Counted from the first letter of the stretch, positions 6,646-15,309 are shown. The stretch is 64,000 nt of DNA from a virus (IMGVR_UViG_3300009093_000034:94632-158631); one strand, 5' to 3'. Program-made: numbers and translations. The notes: a model not told the origin generated them from the letters alone.

Positions 6646-7797
6646 TTACTTTTCTTCGTATTTCCATCCACGTTCTTGAAGAATATTAACGACAAAACAA
6701 CTTGGCCCACATGCCTTATGGATCACTTGTTTCTGAGTAAAAGATCTAACAATTTCTTTCTTGTTGGTAAAGATCGACTCTAAGGAATCTTTTGTTAGAT
6801 CTCCTAAGTACTCCCTATTTTCACAACAAATGAACGACCAAATGTTTCCTTCTTGAGAGTACTCGAAGTAGATGTTCTGCAAGAAAGGACAATTATATCT
6901 ATCGAAACTGAGAACCCAAGATCTTTTAGCATCATTCGATAAGATCGAGATGGTGTTTAAGATCTCTTTGGTTTGTTCTTTTTCCATCTTGATCAAACCA
7001 ACAATAGCGGAGATATCAGAGAACGGAACCTTGATCTTTCTATCTTTGTGGGTAGAAACAAGAGCGTTGACGTCTTCTTTGATTGCTTGGATCAACAATT
7101 CATCTTGTGGATGTTTGGAAAAAACCTCTTCATCACTATAGTCCGGATTGGTGTCGTTCTTATTAAAGATGACTGTTAACCTAGACTTTTCTTCATCAGA
7201 GAACTCTTCTTCAACAAAATCAAGGATCTTGATGACATAGTGCTCTAAGATGGTCTTTGGACTCATAACAAATGAAACAGTTGTAGATAGTTGAGCCTTT
7301 AAAAGCTCATGAACAGTGTTGACTGCAGCTTTCCATGCGTTAGGAACTCTCATTCTGGTCATGTGAGTCTCAGCGTTGTAGCCGTTTAGAGAGACTTGAA
7401 TGCCTGTTCCTCTACTCGAGATCTTTAGGAAATCTATCCAAGACTTTGTCAGTCTGATACCATTGGTGATCAATGAGTAAGAAATATTTGGAGCTTGTTC
7501 ATACCAAGACTTGAAGATCTCAAGGTTGTGAGGGTTCATTGTGACCTCGCCGCCTTTGATGTTGACGTGAAAAGTTCCACCAAAGGCTATAGCAGCACCG
7601 ACGACAGTTTTGGTTAGGATGTCCAAAACCTCTTTGTCCTTAGAGATCTCCATTCCTCTGTTTCCTTTATAATTTCTTAAGGACGGAGGAAGATAACAAA
7701 ACTCACAACTTGCATTGCAGTGGAGGTTATCCAAGCTGACTTGCATAGTTGTGGTTCTATGGTGTTTGAAGAAGTCGATGTAATAGTCTAAGTCCAT
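6646..7797 (-). CDS. radical SAM protein with SPASM-like C-terminus
   Basis: 383 residues. C27-x3-C31-x2-C34 is the radical SAM cluster motif, followed by a GGE motif (KGGEVTMNP, about 81-89) that contacts SAM. Further Cys at the C-terminus (CPF, ICCENREYL, ACGPSC) resemble a SPASM or twitch extension holding auxiliary Fe-S clusters, typical of peptide-modifying enzymes. It lies directly downstream of two virion-type genes on the same strand, so the substrate might be a virion or phage peptide (inference). An ACTAAAT motif lies six bases before the ATG. Confidence 0.85.
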   Translation of the reverse strand: MDLDYYIDFFKHHRTTTMQVSLDNLHCNASCEFCYLPPSLRNYKGNRGMEISKDKEVLDILTKTVVGAAIAFGGTFHVNIKGGEVTMNPHNLEIFKSWYEQAPNISYSLITNGIRLTKSWIDFLKISSRGTGIQVSLNGYNAETHMTRMRVPNAWKAAVNTVHELLKAQLSTTVSFVMSPKTILEHYVIKILDFVEEEFSDEEKSRLTVIFNKNDTNPDYSDEEVFSKHPQDELLIQAIKEDVNALVSTHKDRKIKVPFSDISAIVGLIKMEKEQTKEILNTISILSNDAKRSWVLSFDRYNCPFLQNIYFEYSQEGNIWSFICCENREYLGDLTKDSLESIFTNKKEIVRSFTQKQVIHKACGPSCFVVNILQERGWKYEEK

Positions 7798-7815
7798 TTG
7801 ATCATTTAGTGGAAA

Positions 7816-9591
7816 TTAAAGAGCCCCACGGATGACAGCAACCTTTGGAAGTTCTGCCCAAGACTTATCGACCCCGTCTTCAAGTTCCTTGGCTCGACTG
7901 ATGAATCCTGAGAAGTCTAAAGCTCCTGGAAGGTCAGCTTTAACTTGACTTCTTAACATACCAAAGGCTCTGAGAACTTTGGCAGTAGCTAGTTTTCTGA
8001 CGTCGTTCAATCTATCAAAGTGGATAGCTCTCCAATCATTAGAAGCCATAGCCCAGTGAATCTCAACAGGTCCAATCTTGTTGGAGTAACCAACCAGAAC
8101 CTGCTTGTCCTTTTTCAACTCAATGTGGAACTCAATACGAGTAGAGTAGTTGATCATACCTTGACGCGCTGCTCTATCCAATGCCATGACGCTGAAACCT
8201 TGAAGGTTAGCGTAGCCTGGTGAGTTTTGAGAGTTGTTTCTATTTGGAGACCAAGAAGAACCAAAGCCAGAAGCAGCAACCTCAGTAGCATAGAAGAAGA
8301 ATGGAGATGATCCTGCACCACCCTTACCTACTGAACCTTGGTTGACGAAGGCACGAAGAGCACCGTAAGCTCCTTCAGGAAGAGGGATCTCAAACTGATT
8401 GTAACCAACATAACTGATGTTGGTGTAGAGTTTTGGTTTTGAGATTGGAAAGAACTTAAAATACTCTTGCATTGCAGGTTTGATCATGTTGTTCAAGATC
8501 TTAGAACGAGAGAACTCCAACTCTTCATATAAGAAGAATGGAACTCCAACTTCTGTCATGATGATCTCAAGTTCCTCATCGGAGATGTTGATGTCTGAGG
8601 TCTCGTCGTTCGAGTAAGGAACAAAGCTGAAGTCTGTCTCTATAGCAGAGACGTTCAAGAGCTCTTGAGCTGTCATCAAAAGTCTGAAGTGTGGAGTGAT
8701 GATGTTGTTGTTGAAACAGAAGAAACCTTGATTCTCATCGCTGATGAAGGCACTGTCCCATGGAAGAGGATCTTTACTATAAAGAGACGCCTCGCAGTAG
8801 ATCAAAGCTCCTTCCAATTCGAACTGAGGAAGAGGAGGCAATGGAGGGACTGGTGGAGGAGGATAAGGTGGAGGCTGAACAGAAGCAGGGGTTGTATAGC
8901 TTGTGACCAAAGAAGGAGCTGACTCTGTTCCAGGAGAAAGAGTCTTGGTCATCACGAAGTAATATGTTGTGCTAGCATCAAGTCCGTTTATAGCAACTGG
9001 ACTTGTAACGTTTGAGATCTTGGTGCTTAGAAGGGTGACAGGTTGAGTACTAGACCAATAGATGTTGTACGTAGCTCCTACGTCTGCTGTGAAAGTAACG
9101 TTTACATCTGTTGGTGTCACTTGTGTAACAGTAGGAGCAGGTGGAGTGGTCGTGACGGTGGTTAGAGGAGTACCTGACATCTGAGAGGTCTGTCCAGACT
9201 CTCCAGTTGGAGCGATAGCTGTGACAATGTAAAAGTACTCTGTGCCATTGATCAATCCAGCATGATTGAAAGGAGGTTGGAGTTGAACGATCTTGTTAGC
9301 AGACTCTGGAAGAACAACTCCAGGGGTGGTAGACCAGTAGACGTTGTAAGAGACGGCGTCTGGAACTAGATCCCACGAAAGGGTGTTTTGTCCATTTCCA
9401 GGAGTAACAACAAAGTTAGAAGGAGGGCTTGGAACAGACAACTGAACCAAGTAAATCATGTCTTTGACATAGGTTCTTGACTGAGGGGTGATGATGGCCG
9501 AGCCTAAACTGGCCCAAGCATCTCTTACCTTAGAAGGAAAACCATAGTCTTTGTATTGCTTGAGAACGTCGTAGTTAGTTAACTGAGGCAT
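7816..9591 (-). CDS. virion-type protein with two fibronectin III domains
   Basis: 591 residues. Two fibronectin type III repeats at about 55-142 and 150-236 (YNVYWS/YNIYWS, G-T-E-Y-F-Y, T-T-Y-Y-F-V), then a proline-rich linker (about 240-260, PPPYPPPPVPP) and a 330-residue C-terminal domain of baseplate/neck type. Fn3 domains are common in tailed-phage surface proteins that contact carbohydrate. GGAGG precedes the ATG, and the start overlaps the upstream gene. Likely a tail or baseplate structural protein. Confidence 0.75.
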   Translation of the reverse strand: MPQLTNYDVLKQYKDYGFPSKVRDAWASLGSAIITPQSRTYVKDMIYLVQLSVPSPPSNFVVTPGNGQNTLSWDLVPDAVSYNVYWSTTPGVVLPESANKIVQLQPPFNHAGLINGTEYFYIVTAIAPTGESGQTSQMSGTPLTTVTTTPPAPTVTQVTPTDVNVTFTADVGATYNIYWSSTQPVTLLSTKISNVTSPVAINGLDASTTYYFVMTKTLSPGTESAPSLVTSYTTPASVQPPPYPPPPVPPLPPLPQFELEGALIYCEASLYSKDPLPWDSAFISDENQGFFCFNNNIITPHFRLLMTAQELLNVSAIETDFSFVPYSNDETSDINISDEELEIIMTEVGVPFFLYEELEFSRSKILNNMIKPAMQEYFKFFPISKPKLYTNISYVGYNQFEIPLPEGAYGALRAFVNQGSVGKGGAGSSPFFFYATEVAASGFGSSWSPNRNNSQNSPGYANLQGFSVMALDRAARQGMINYSTRIEFHIELKKDKQVLVGYSNKIGPVEIHWAMASNDWRAIHFDRLNDVRKLATAKVLRAFGMLRSQVKADLPGALDFSGFISRAKELEDGVDKSWAELPKVAVIRGAL

Positions 9592-10045
9592 TGGTCTGAG
9601 CCTCCAATGAAGAAGCCATCAAGGTATATGAGAACACAACTTGACCCGTAGAGAAGTTGAACTGAACAGCTTGTTGACCCCAAATAGCGGTCTTTCCAGC
9701 TGACTTTAACCTTTGGAGAATGATTTGTCTATCATGCTCAACAGCTTGTGGGTTTCCACTGAAACCTTTGAAGTCTGGAACGTCATAGACCGATGTAACA
9801 CCAAAGCCGAGAAGAACTTCTTGTTGATCTAGGATTGGATGAATCTGACCAGCGTTCTTTTTGAAGCTATTGTCATTTCCTAGTAGATCTAACATAGAAG
9901 CATAAATCAGAGGCTCAATTGTTCTTGTCATGGTATCCCAAAGTGTTGAGATTCCACCATAAAACAGCTGAGTCCATCTTTCAATGTTACCGTTTGGGTA
10001 ACCACTTAAGCTCTTAGGTTTTGGCGTTTGTGCTGGCTGGTCCAT
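9575..10045 (-). CDS. putative virion structural protein
   Basis: 156 residues. N-terminal Pro/Lys tail, a helical region, and a C-terminal beta region (AVQFNFSTGQVVFSYTLM). Overlaps the Fn3 protein by 17 bases, so they are translationally coupled and probably form one assembly. ACTAATT lies four bases before the ATG on the minus strand. I do not recognise the fold; the virion role comes from context. Confidence 0.6.
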   Translation of the reverse strand: MDQPAQTPKPKSLSGYPNGNIERWTQLFYGGISTLWDTMTRTIEPLIYASMLDLLGNDNSFKKNAGQIHPILDQQEVLLGFGVTSVYDVPDFKGFSGNPQAVEHDRQIILQRLKSAGKTAIWGQQAVQFNFSTGQVVFSYTLMASSLEAQTNASVN

Positions 10046-10049
10046 GAAT

Positions 10050-10056
10050 AATTAGT
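10050..10056 (-). promoter_or_regulatory. ACTAATT leaderless promoter (minus strand)
   Basis: Read on the minus strand: ACTAATT, four bases, then the ATG whose first base is 10045. Drives the structural-type operon 10045-6646. Confidence 0.65.
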
Positions 10057-10094
10057 GCTTTCTAGAATTATACTAAGTGATTAGGAGAGTTATC

Positions 10095-11687
10095 TTGCCT
10101 GACCTTCAAAAAGAAGACCAGAAGAAAGACAAAAAAGAAAAGAAGCCATTTAAGTGGTCAGTTCTTTTTATTGTATTGAAGTACACGGCTTTTGCTATCT
10201 TCTCCATCGTGTCTTTTCTTCTATCACTAAACATGTTCAGACAGCTTTCAAGCGAGCCATTTGAACAACTTCTACTGACCTGTGTTACTGTTGCCCTTGA
10301 GGGTTTTAAGATCTTTGTGTTGATTAGAGCCAACACTTTATTTCGTCTAAAGTTCAAAAAACCTGCTAGAAGATCATACTTGATGTATGCTATTCTAGCT
10401 ATGATGTCCATCTTGGCTGCTTATGGAACAACTAGAACCATCATTGAAAGATCTGCTGCTACAGAAAGTACCAACGAATACGTTCTCAAGATCGCAGATA
10501 AGCAAGCTGAGATCACAGCTTTAGAGAAAGCAACAGCTACTTTAACAAACGACATTGAGACCTTAAAAGCTCGTCAAGCTAAGTTACCTGACGATTTTTC
10601 TGGAGAGTTCAACACTCTACAAAATGGAATCAACAAAGACGCGTCTAAGATCGCTGATAACGACAATGCTAAGTCCATCAAGAACAATGAACTTACTGCT
10701 CTAAAGTTGCTCTCTTCGAAACAGAGTAACATTACAAGATCTAGCGTTGGAATGTTCCCTCTCATGGCTTCAGACTTTCACATCCCTGTGAACTTCTTGA
10801 CCTTGTTCATTCTTCTGTTGATCTCAATCTTGATTGAGCTAGGAATCATCTCGACCTCACCAACCATCAAAGTTGACAAGGAACACTTGTCTCACTTCTT
10901 AGATGAGTTCTCTCATGAAGCAGCTTCTCAAGCTGAACAAGAAGAGGAAACCAAAAAAGAAGAGTCTAAAGTTGAAGAAACTATGGTTGAACCTCCTCAG
11001 GAAGAACCACCAAAGGTTTCAAAGAAAAGATCTCCTTCCAAGAAGTCTCAAAGTAAGAAAGTAACAAAGTCTCCAGTCCAAAAGATCAAAGAGGAACCTA
11101 TTGTTCCTCCTCAGGTTCCTGAAGAGACGATTCCTGAACCTGAAGAACCTACTGTTGAAGCTTCTCCTTCAGAAGAAGCTGAACCTACTCCATCTCCTGA
11201 AGTAGCAGAGACCAAAGAGGAAATAAAACAACCGGACCCTTCTACTGAAGGTCCAAAACCTGTTGTTTTTAGAGGCGTACCCAAGTCTGTCGTTCCTTTG
11301 ACTGAACAACCTTCTGCCTTTGCTTCGGATCTTGTTGTTACAAGAAAGAAGCCTACAACAAACGCTGTTTCTCCGACTGAGGTTTCCAAGTTGTACAGGT
11401 TTGGAAAAACCACCGAAGCAGTTAAGAATGCCTTTGTTGAGTTTGTGAAAGAGATCTTCAAGGATGGAAAAGCTGACCTGTCCAGAACTGCAGACATCGC
11501 TCAGTCTTTGAAGCTAAAGCCTGGAATTGGAGCAGTTTTTGCTTCTAGACTTAGAGAAACTAGGGACCCAAACGGAGATCCTTTGGTTGTTCAACACAGC
11601 ACACAAGAAGGAAATTTCTTAGTTCCCAAATTTCCAATTGATTACATCATAGAGTACAGCACACAAGAAACAGGAGCTAACACGTGA
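10095..11687 (+). CDS. multi-pass membrane protein with coiled coil and Pro/Glu-rich region
   Basis: About 530 residues. TTG at 10095 is chosen because AGGAGAG lies five bases upstream; GTG at 10077 is the alternative. Three transmembrane helices near residues 20-50, 55-78 and 95-112, a coiled coil to about 205, a fourth TM helix (TLFILLLISILIELGII), then a long Glu/Pro/Lys-rich disordered stretch and a folded C-terminal domain of about 110 residues. The layout is like an envelope-anchored scaffold. Overlaps the next gene by four bases. Function unknown. Confidence 0.75.
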   Translation: MPDLQKEDQKKDKKEKKPFKWSVLFIVLKYTAFAIFSIVSFLLSLNMFRQLSSEPFEQLLLTCVTVALEGFKIFVLIRANTLFRLKFKKPARRSYLMYAILAMMSILAAYGTTRTIIERSAATESTNEYVLKIADKQAEITALEKATATLTNDIETLKARQAKLPDDFSGEFNTLQNGINKDASKIADNDNAKSIKNNELTALKLLSSKQSNITRSSVGMFPLMASDFHIPVNFLTLFILLLISILIELGIISTSPTIKVDKEHLSHFLDEFSHEAASQAEQEEETKKEESKVEETMVEPPQEEPPKVSKKRSPSKKSQSKKVTKSPVQKIKEEPIVPPQVPEETIPEPEEPTVEASPSEEAEPTPSPEVAETKEEIKQPDPSTEGPKPVVFRGVPKSVVPLTEQPSAFASDLVVTRKKPTTNAVSPTEVSKLYRFGKTTEAVKNAFVEFVKEIFKDGKADLSRTADIAQSLKLKPGIGAVFASRLRETRDPNGDPLVVQHSTQEGNFLVPKFPIDYIIEYSTQETGANT

Positions 11688-12052
11688 ATCTCAAGTTAGA
11701 TGATCAGACCAAAAGCCTTATTGAAGACGTCTCAGCTCTCTCAGGTTACCATAAAGACGTTGTCAGAGAGATCTGGGAACTGACACTTTACCGTTGGTTA
11801 GAAGACATCACAAGAAACCCTAAAGGGTTAAACCATCTCAACGTCCCATTCTTGGGAACAGTCGGAGTTAAGTACTCAGGAGATCTCAGAAAAGAAGATG
11901 GAACCTTTGTTCCTCAAGTTGAGAACTTCGTGTCATTGTCCGACAAGTTCAAGTCTCTTGTAGGAGAGATCTACTCAGAAGGGAACCTTGTTCTAGCCTC
12001 ATTGTTTGAAAGCAAGATTGAACAAGCCATCCTCTCAGCAGCTAAAGGTTAA
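11684..12052 (+). CDS. possible HU-like DNA-binding protein
   Basis: 122 residues starting at a GTG that overlaps the upstream TGA. The N-terminal helices followed by LNVPFLGTVGVKYSG resemble the helix-strand junction of HU/IHF proteins (usually ...L-P-G-F-G-T-F), which bend DNA. The beta-arm is not clearly conserved, so the assignment is tentative. Confidence 0.5.
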   Translation: MNLKLDDQTKSLIEDVSALSGYHKDVVREIWELTLYRWLEDITRNPKGLNHLNVPFLGTVGVKYSGDLRKEDGTFVPQVENFVSLSDKFKSLVGEIYSEGNLVLASLFESKIEQAILSAAKG

Positions 12053-12057
12053 ATTTT

Positions 12058-12064
12058 ACTAATT
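12058..12064 (+). promoter_or_regulatory. ACTAATT leaderless promoter
   Basis: ACTAATT, four bases (GAAC), then the ATG at 12069. Confidence 0.65.
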
Positions 12065-12068
12065 GAAC

Positions 12069-12356
12069 ATGATGAGTGATGGACAAGATCTATACGAACG
12101 CCTCCTTAAGATAAATGAACCTTTCTACAAAGAGTTCAAAGAGTATGTCGAAAAAGAATTCCACTGCGATCTTTCTTCTTTTTTGGAAGATCTTTGGCCA
12201 AAGACCGAAGATTATGCCCACGAAGATGATGATTTTTGGATGACCCTTTCTGAAACATACCCAGATCCTAAGGTAGCAGTTAATGATCTCTTCCAAGAGT
12301 CTGAAGGCGTCAGGGTACAATCAATGATGGCAACACACTACATCAGACATCACTAA
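12069..12356 (+). CDS. hypothetical acidic protein
   Basis: 95 residues from the ATG at 12069 (a TTG six bases earlier falls inside the promoter motif). Strongly acidic, aromatic and helical, with HEDDDFWM in the middle. No family recognised. Confidence 0.65.
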   Translation: MMSDGQDLYERLLKINEPFYKEFKEYVEKEFHCDLSSFLEDLWPKTEDYAHEDDDFWMTLSETYPDPKVAVNDLFQESEGVRVQSMMATHYIRHH

Positions 12357-12358
12357 TT
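12352..12358 (+). promoter_or_regulatory. ACTAATT promoter-like motif
   Basis: ACTAATT followed by an AGGAG ribosome-binding site and the ATG at 12382. It overlaps the stop of the upstream gene. Confidence 0.5.
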
Positions 12359-12381
12359 GTAGTAACATAGGAGAATCCTTT

Positions 12382-13248
12382 ATGGCCAATCGACGTTCAT
12401 CTAGTGCTAACATCAACGATCTTTACCTTTCTCTTGACACCGTCAAGCAGATGCTAGGTGAGGTCATCAGAACTCTTGAAGATGCATCTAGCGTTGCAGA
12501 GAGACTAGGTGCTGATGTTGCATCCAAGCTCGTCCCCCTTCTTAAGACCAACCTTCCAGCCAAAGTCAGAGACATGGTTGAAGGACAAAACGGCGACAGC
12601 ATCTATTCCATGCTTGACTACTTAGACGCTCTTCCAGTTGGAGCAATCAGAGACAGAGGAGACGAAGCAATCTTCGGAGCTTCTCCAGGTGCAGCCGCTG
12701 CCCCAGGTGAAGAAGATCTTTCTTCTAGATTTGGTGCAAGACCAGCCGGAGGCGTAGCTCTTCCAGGACAAGGCGGAGCTCCAGTTGAGACTCAGACCCC
12801 TGAGTTTACTCCTAGAGACTCTCAGTCTGAGATTCAGAGAGTTGCTGCTTCTACCAAGAACGATCTCTCAAGAGTTATGAGAGAGACTCAAGAAGAAGAG
12901 AGCGCAGCTCCAATCTACGAAGGTAGATTAGACTTCAAGGAACTCAAGAGAAAGGAGAACTTCCAGGAGTCTCTTTCTTCTGGTGTTTCTAGCGATGACA
13001 GATACTATCAGTCCTTGCTTGAGCAAAGCACACACTCTCCAAGAGAGGATGTTACTGGTGCCATCTCCTTGAAAGAAGACATCTTGATGGGAACCTCTAC
13101 TAAGCCTCTCTACGACTCTAAGTCTAAGTTCAGAGATGAACCTACCAAGGAGTCAGCTGATTGGGGAGATTGGAAGAACTTGGTTGACGACAACCCAATC
13201 AAGGGTATGGACGCAGCCGACCTTGCTTCTGCTCTTACAAGAATGTAA
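12382..13248 (+). CDS. hypothetical protein, possibly virion-associated
   Basis: 288 residues. N-terminal 75 residues helical, then a disordered Ala/Gly/Pro-rich stretch (about 95-140) and a charged C-terminal region with a DWGDWKNL segment. No enzyme motif. It ends the coding block before the first RNA island. Disorder plus a helical N-terminus would suit a scaffold or internal virion protein, but this is a guess. Confidence 0.65.
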   Translation: MANRRSSSANINDLYLSLDTVKQMLGEVIRTLEDASSVAERLGADVASKLVPLLKTNLPAKVRDMVEGQNGDSIYSMLDYLDALPVGAIRDRGDEAIFGASPGAAAAPGEEDLSSRFGARPAGGVALPGQGGAPVETQTPEFTPRDSQSEIQRVAASTKNDLSRVMRETQEEESAAPIYEGRLDFKELKRKENFQESLSSGVSSDDRYYQSLLEQSTHSPREDVTGAISLKEDILMGTSTKPLYDSKSKFRDEPTKESADWGDWKNLVDDNPIKGMDAADLASALTRM

Positions 13249-13276
13249 GGAAAAACTTTACTTCCAGCCGGGAAGG

Positions 13277-13285
13277 TGAGATATT
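13277..13285 (+). promoter_or_regulatory. TGAGATATT promoter-like motif
   Basis: First copy of TGAGATATT, placed between the last coding gene and the first tRNA. The same nonamer recurs upstream of other RNA genes and some CDSs. Confidence 0.6.
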
Positions 13286-13289
13286 ATCA

Positions 13290-13464
13290 ATACAACGGTG
13301 AGTAACTCAGTTCTCATAGAGAATTCGGGTATTCGAAGTGGTTTAGTATTTCACCTGCCCCAGTGGTTCTTCGAAGCCCTGGAAGGGGCCAGTAGCTTTT
13401 AGTTCCCCGAGGTTTCTAAGAGCATTCAAAGCAGTAATCAGCCCGCCTGCGCCCAACCTCGTTA
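13290..13464 (+). ncRNA. structured leader RNA of the tRNA island
   Basis: No ORF. Contains a GCCCC/GGGGC hairpin around 13359-13388 with an inner GGTTCTTCGAAGCC palindrome. It lies between a TGAGATATT motif and the first tRNA, so it is probably a transcribed leader or small RNA of unknown class. Confidence 0.4.
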
Positions 13465-13465
13465 T

Positions 13466-13538
13466 GCTGACATAGCTCCAATGGTAGAGCACAACCATGG
13501 TAAGGTTGTTGTTCCCGGTTCGAGTCCGGGTGTCAGCT
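13466..13538 (+). tRNA. tRNA-Thr(GGT)
   Basis: Full cloverleaf: acceptor GCTGACA/TGTCAGC, anticodon loop ATGGTAA, canonical T-loop TTCGAGT. No encoded CCA. Confidence 0.92.
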
Positions 13539-13539
13539 C

Positions 13540-13932
13540 TTGAAAAAGAGAAATGGTACTTGCATCCAATGTGGAGAACCACTACATGCAGGTGATAAAT
13601 ACTGTAGTAGTACTTGTCAAAATCGATTCCAAACTAAAACTTTGATTTTGAATTGGTTAAACTACGGTTTACCTAAGAAATATGCCAGTCCCCGTAGAGG
13701 ACTGGCTTTACCTACCTATGTTTCTTCTTATATTAAAGAACAACAACACGATTGTTGTTCTCTCTGTAATAGAGAAGCAATTTGGGAAAATAAACCACTC
13801 AATATGGTTTTAGACCATATTGACGGAGATGCATCAAATAATCTAAGATCTAATCTTAGATTAATTTGTCCAAACTGTAACTCTCAAACTTCTACTTTTT
13901 CAGGTAGAAATAGAGGAAACGGTAAAAGATAA
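13540..13932 (+). CDS. HNH homing endonuclease
   Basis: 130 residues starting at a TTG two bases after tRNA-Thr and ending exactly where tRNA-Ala begins. N-terminal CxxC...C zinc pair, then CSLC, LDHIDGDASNN and LRLICPNCNSQ (about 75-120): the HNH motif with its zinc Cys. Such enzymes nick DNA near their insertion site and spread. Its position between two tRNAs suggests it is a free-standing mobile gene inserted in the array. Confidence 0.88.
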   Translation: MKKRNGTCIQCGEPLHAGDKYCSSTCQNRFQTKTLILNWLNYGLPKKYASPRRGLALPTYVSSYIKEQQHDCCSLCNREAIWENKPLNMVLDHIDGDASNNLRSNLRLICPNCNSQTSTFSGRNRGNGKR

Positions 13933-14005
13933 GGGGCCTTAGTGACATCGGTAGCACACCTCTATGGCATGGAGGAAGGGCGGGTTCGACTCTCCGCAGG
14001 TTCCA
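13933..14005 (+). tRNA. tRNA-Ala(GGC)
   Basis: Acceptor GGGGCCT/AGGTTCC with G-U pairs; anticodon loop ATGGCAT. The T-arm appears to have an eight-base loop. Begins directly after the HNH stop codon. Confidence 0.75.
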
Positions 14006-14021
14006 GTGTTTAAGTTTTATT

Positions 14022-14093
14022 GGGCCGTTCGTTCAACGGATAGGACAGGATACTTCTAATATTCTAATGTGGGTTCGATTCCTGCACGGCTCG
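14022..14093 (+). tRNA. tRNA-Arg(TCT)
   Basis: Acceptor GGGCCGT/ACGGCTC, anticodon loop CTTCTAA, T-loop TTCGATT. Reads AGA, which is very frequent in this genome. Confidence 0.9.
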
Positions 14094-14107
14094 TAGAAGG
14101 TATAAAA

Positions 14108-14563
14108 ATGATCAAGAATGTGGCCATGATCTTCATGGCAGCTGTTTTGTTCTCTTGTACTCCAGAGGTAAAAGTTGAGGTCGTTCCTAGTCCTCAGCCT
14201 ACTCTGACTCAGGCAGAAGTGACTGCTGAACCTCAGCATCTTCATGTTGATCTTCTCGGTGTTCACACTGTGAAGCCCAAGGATACTCTTTGGGGTATCA
14301 GTGGACTTTGGTACAACGACTACGTTTTGTGGCCGGCTATCTACCAAATCAACAAGGGTCAGATCAAAGATCCGGACCTGATCTACACTGGTCAGAAGTT
14401 CGATATTCCTAAGCTTTCTGGTACCGATCTTTCTACTTTGTCCGATGGTGATAAGTCCCTTCTTTCTGAAGGTTACTTGGAAGCCTATCGTGTCTACAAA
14501 GACAAGGGTCGTGCCGACGCTGAAGACTATCACAAGTCTGGTGAAGACTTGATCAACAAGTAA
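14108..14563 (+). CDS. LysM-domain lipoprotein
   Basis: 151 residues. The true start is the ATG at 14108; upstream in-frame codons lie inside tRNA-Arg. Signal peptide ends in a lipobox VLFSC (Cys at about 17), so the protein is probably lipid-anchored. A LysM peptidoglycan-binding domain spans about 52-98 (HTVKPKDTLWGIS...YQINKGQIKDPDLIYTGQKFDIP). Such proteins tie an envelope to the cell wall; a phage copy could modify the host surface or mediate superinfection exclusion. Confidence 0.88.
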   Translation: MIKNVAMIFMAAVLFSCTPEVKVEVVPSPQPTLTQAEVTAEPQHLHVDLLGVHTVKPKDTLWGISGLWYNDYVLWPAIYQINKGQIKDPDLIYTGQKFDIPKLSGTDLSTLSDGDKSLLSEGYLEAYRVYKDKGRADAEDYHKSGEDLINK

Positions 14564-14583
14564 TCAAGTCTAAGGAAAGGAAA

Positions 14584-14703
14584 ATGACCTTTGCTGTTGG
14601 AGCAATTTGTTTAGGGATCGGTTTGATCCTTGGAGTAGCTTTGAGAAAAAGTCCTAAGAAGGATTACGAAGCTGTTCCAGAACCAGGTTCAGAATGGCTG
14701 TAA
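14584..14703 (+). CDS. small single-TM protein
   Basis: 39 residues after an AAGGAAAGGAAA leader. One transmembrane helix (about 3-20) and a short charged tail. Overlaps the next small gene by ten bases. Unknown function. Confidence 0.55.
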   Translation: MTFAVGAICLGIGLILGVALRKSPKKDYEAVPEPGSEWL

Positions 14704-14849
14704 TTCCTGATGATGCTTTCGTCTCATGGATGGATAAGGAAGGAGTTTGGTACTGTACCACCAAGGATTCACATCTGGTAGGTTCAGGACCTAGCATGCT
14801 TCATGCTAGACTTTCTTACTTAGAACTTTTGAAAAACGAGAATAGTTAA
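14694..14849 (+). CDS. small hypothetical protein
   Basis: 51 residues, coupled to the preceding small membrane protein. Contains WYCTTKDSHLVGSGP, a strand pattern, then a helix. Unrecognised. Confidence 0.5.
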   Translation: MAVIPDDAFVSWMDKEGVWYCTTKDSHLVGSGPSMLHARLSYLELLKNENS

Positions 14850-14942
14850 GTCGAGGCGGCTGCCCTAAAGTCGGAGAAATAACGCGTGTCCAGTTCGAAG
14901 CGCTCCGCACCTTACACTGGAGAGGGTAACTATTCTTTATAC

Positions 14943-15025
14943 GCACTTGTGGCGGAACGGTATACGCGCTAGTTTGAGGTACTAGTGGGCGCAAGCTCGT
15001 GAGGGTTCAAATCCCTCCAAGTGCA
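14943..15025 (+). tRNA. tRNA-Leu(GAG)
   Basis: Class II tRNA: acceptor GCACTTG/CAAGTGC, anticodon loop TTGAGGT, long variable arm, T-loop TTCAAAT. Confidence 0.9.
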
Positions 15026-15037
15026 TAAGGTAAGAAA

Positions 15038-15298
15038 ATGAAACACTTGTTTTGTAAGATCTTTCACAAGCCTACGTTTGTGAAACAGTGGGAGAGCGAA
15101 GGTAAAAAGCATTTAGATGCTTGGCCTTATAATCCTCTTGTTCTTCATCCAGATCTGAGTTACAACTTCCTTCATTTCATGTGTCCAAAGTGCAAGGAAG
15201 AATGGGACGAGTTCAAAGGCGATCCTTTCCCAAGGGTTCTTCGTCCGAGATATTATAGAAAAAGTGAGACCGACACTACAGATACAATCTGGAGTTAA
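15038..15298 (+). CDS. hypothetical CxxC protein
   Basis: 86 residues. His/Trp-rich with a CPKC pair near residue 51 that may bind zinc, and a basic C-terminus. Preceded by TAAGGTAAGAAA. Unrecognised. Confidence 0.65.
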   Translation: MKHLFCKIFHKPTFVKQWESEGKKHLDAWPYNPLVLHPDLSYNFLHFMCPKCKEEWDEFKGDPFPRVLRPRYYRKSETDTTDTIWS

Positions 15299-15309
15299 GT
15301 CTAAAACAT

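Noticed and set aside
13540-13932. Group I intron interrupting a tRNA and carrying the HNH gene
   Set aside because: The tRNAs on both sides are complete and different (Thr and Ala), and no intron core was seen.
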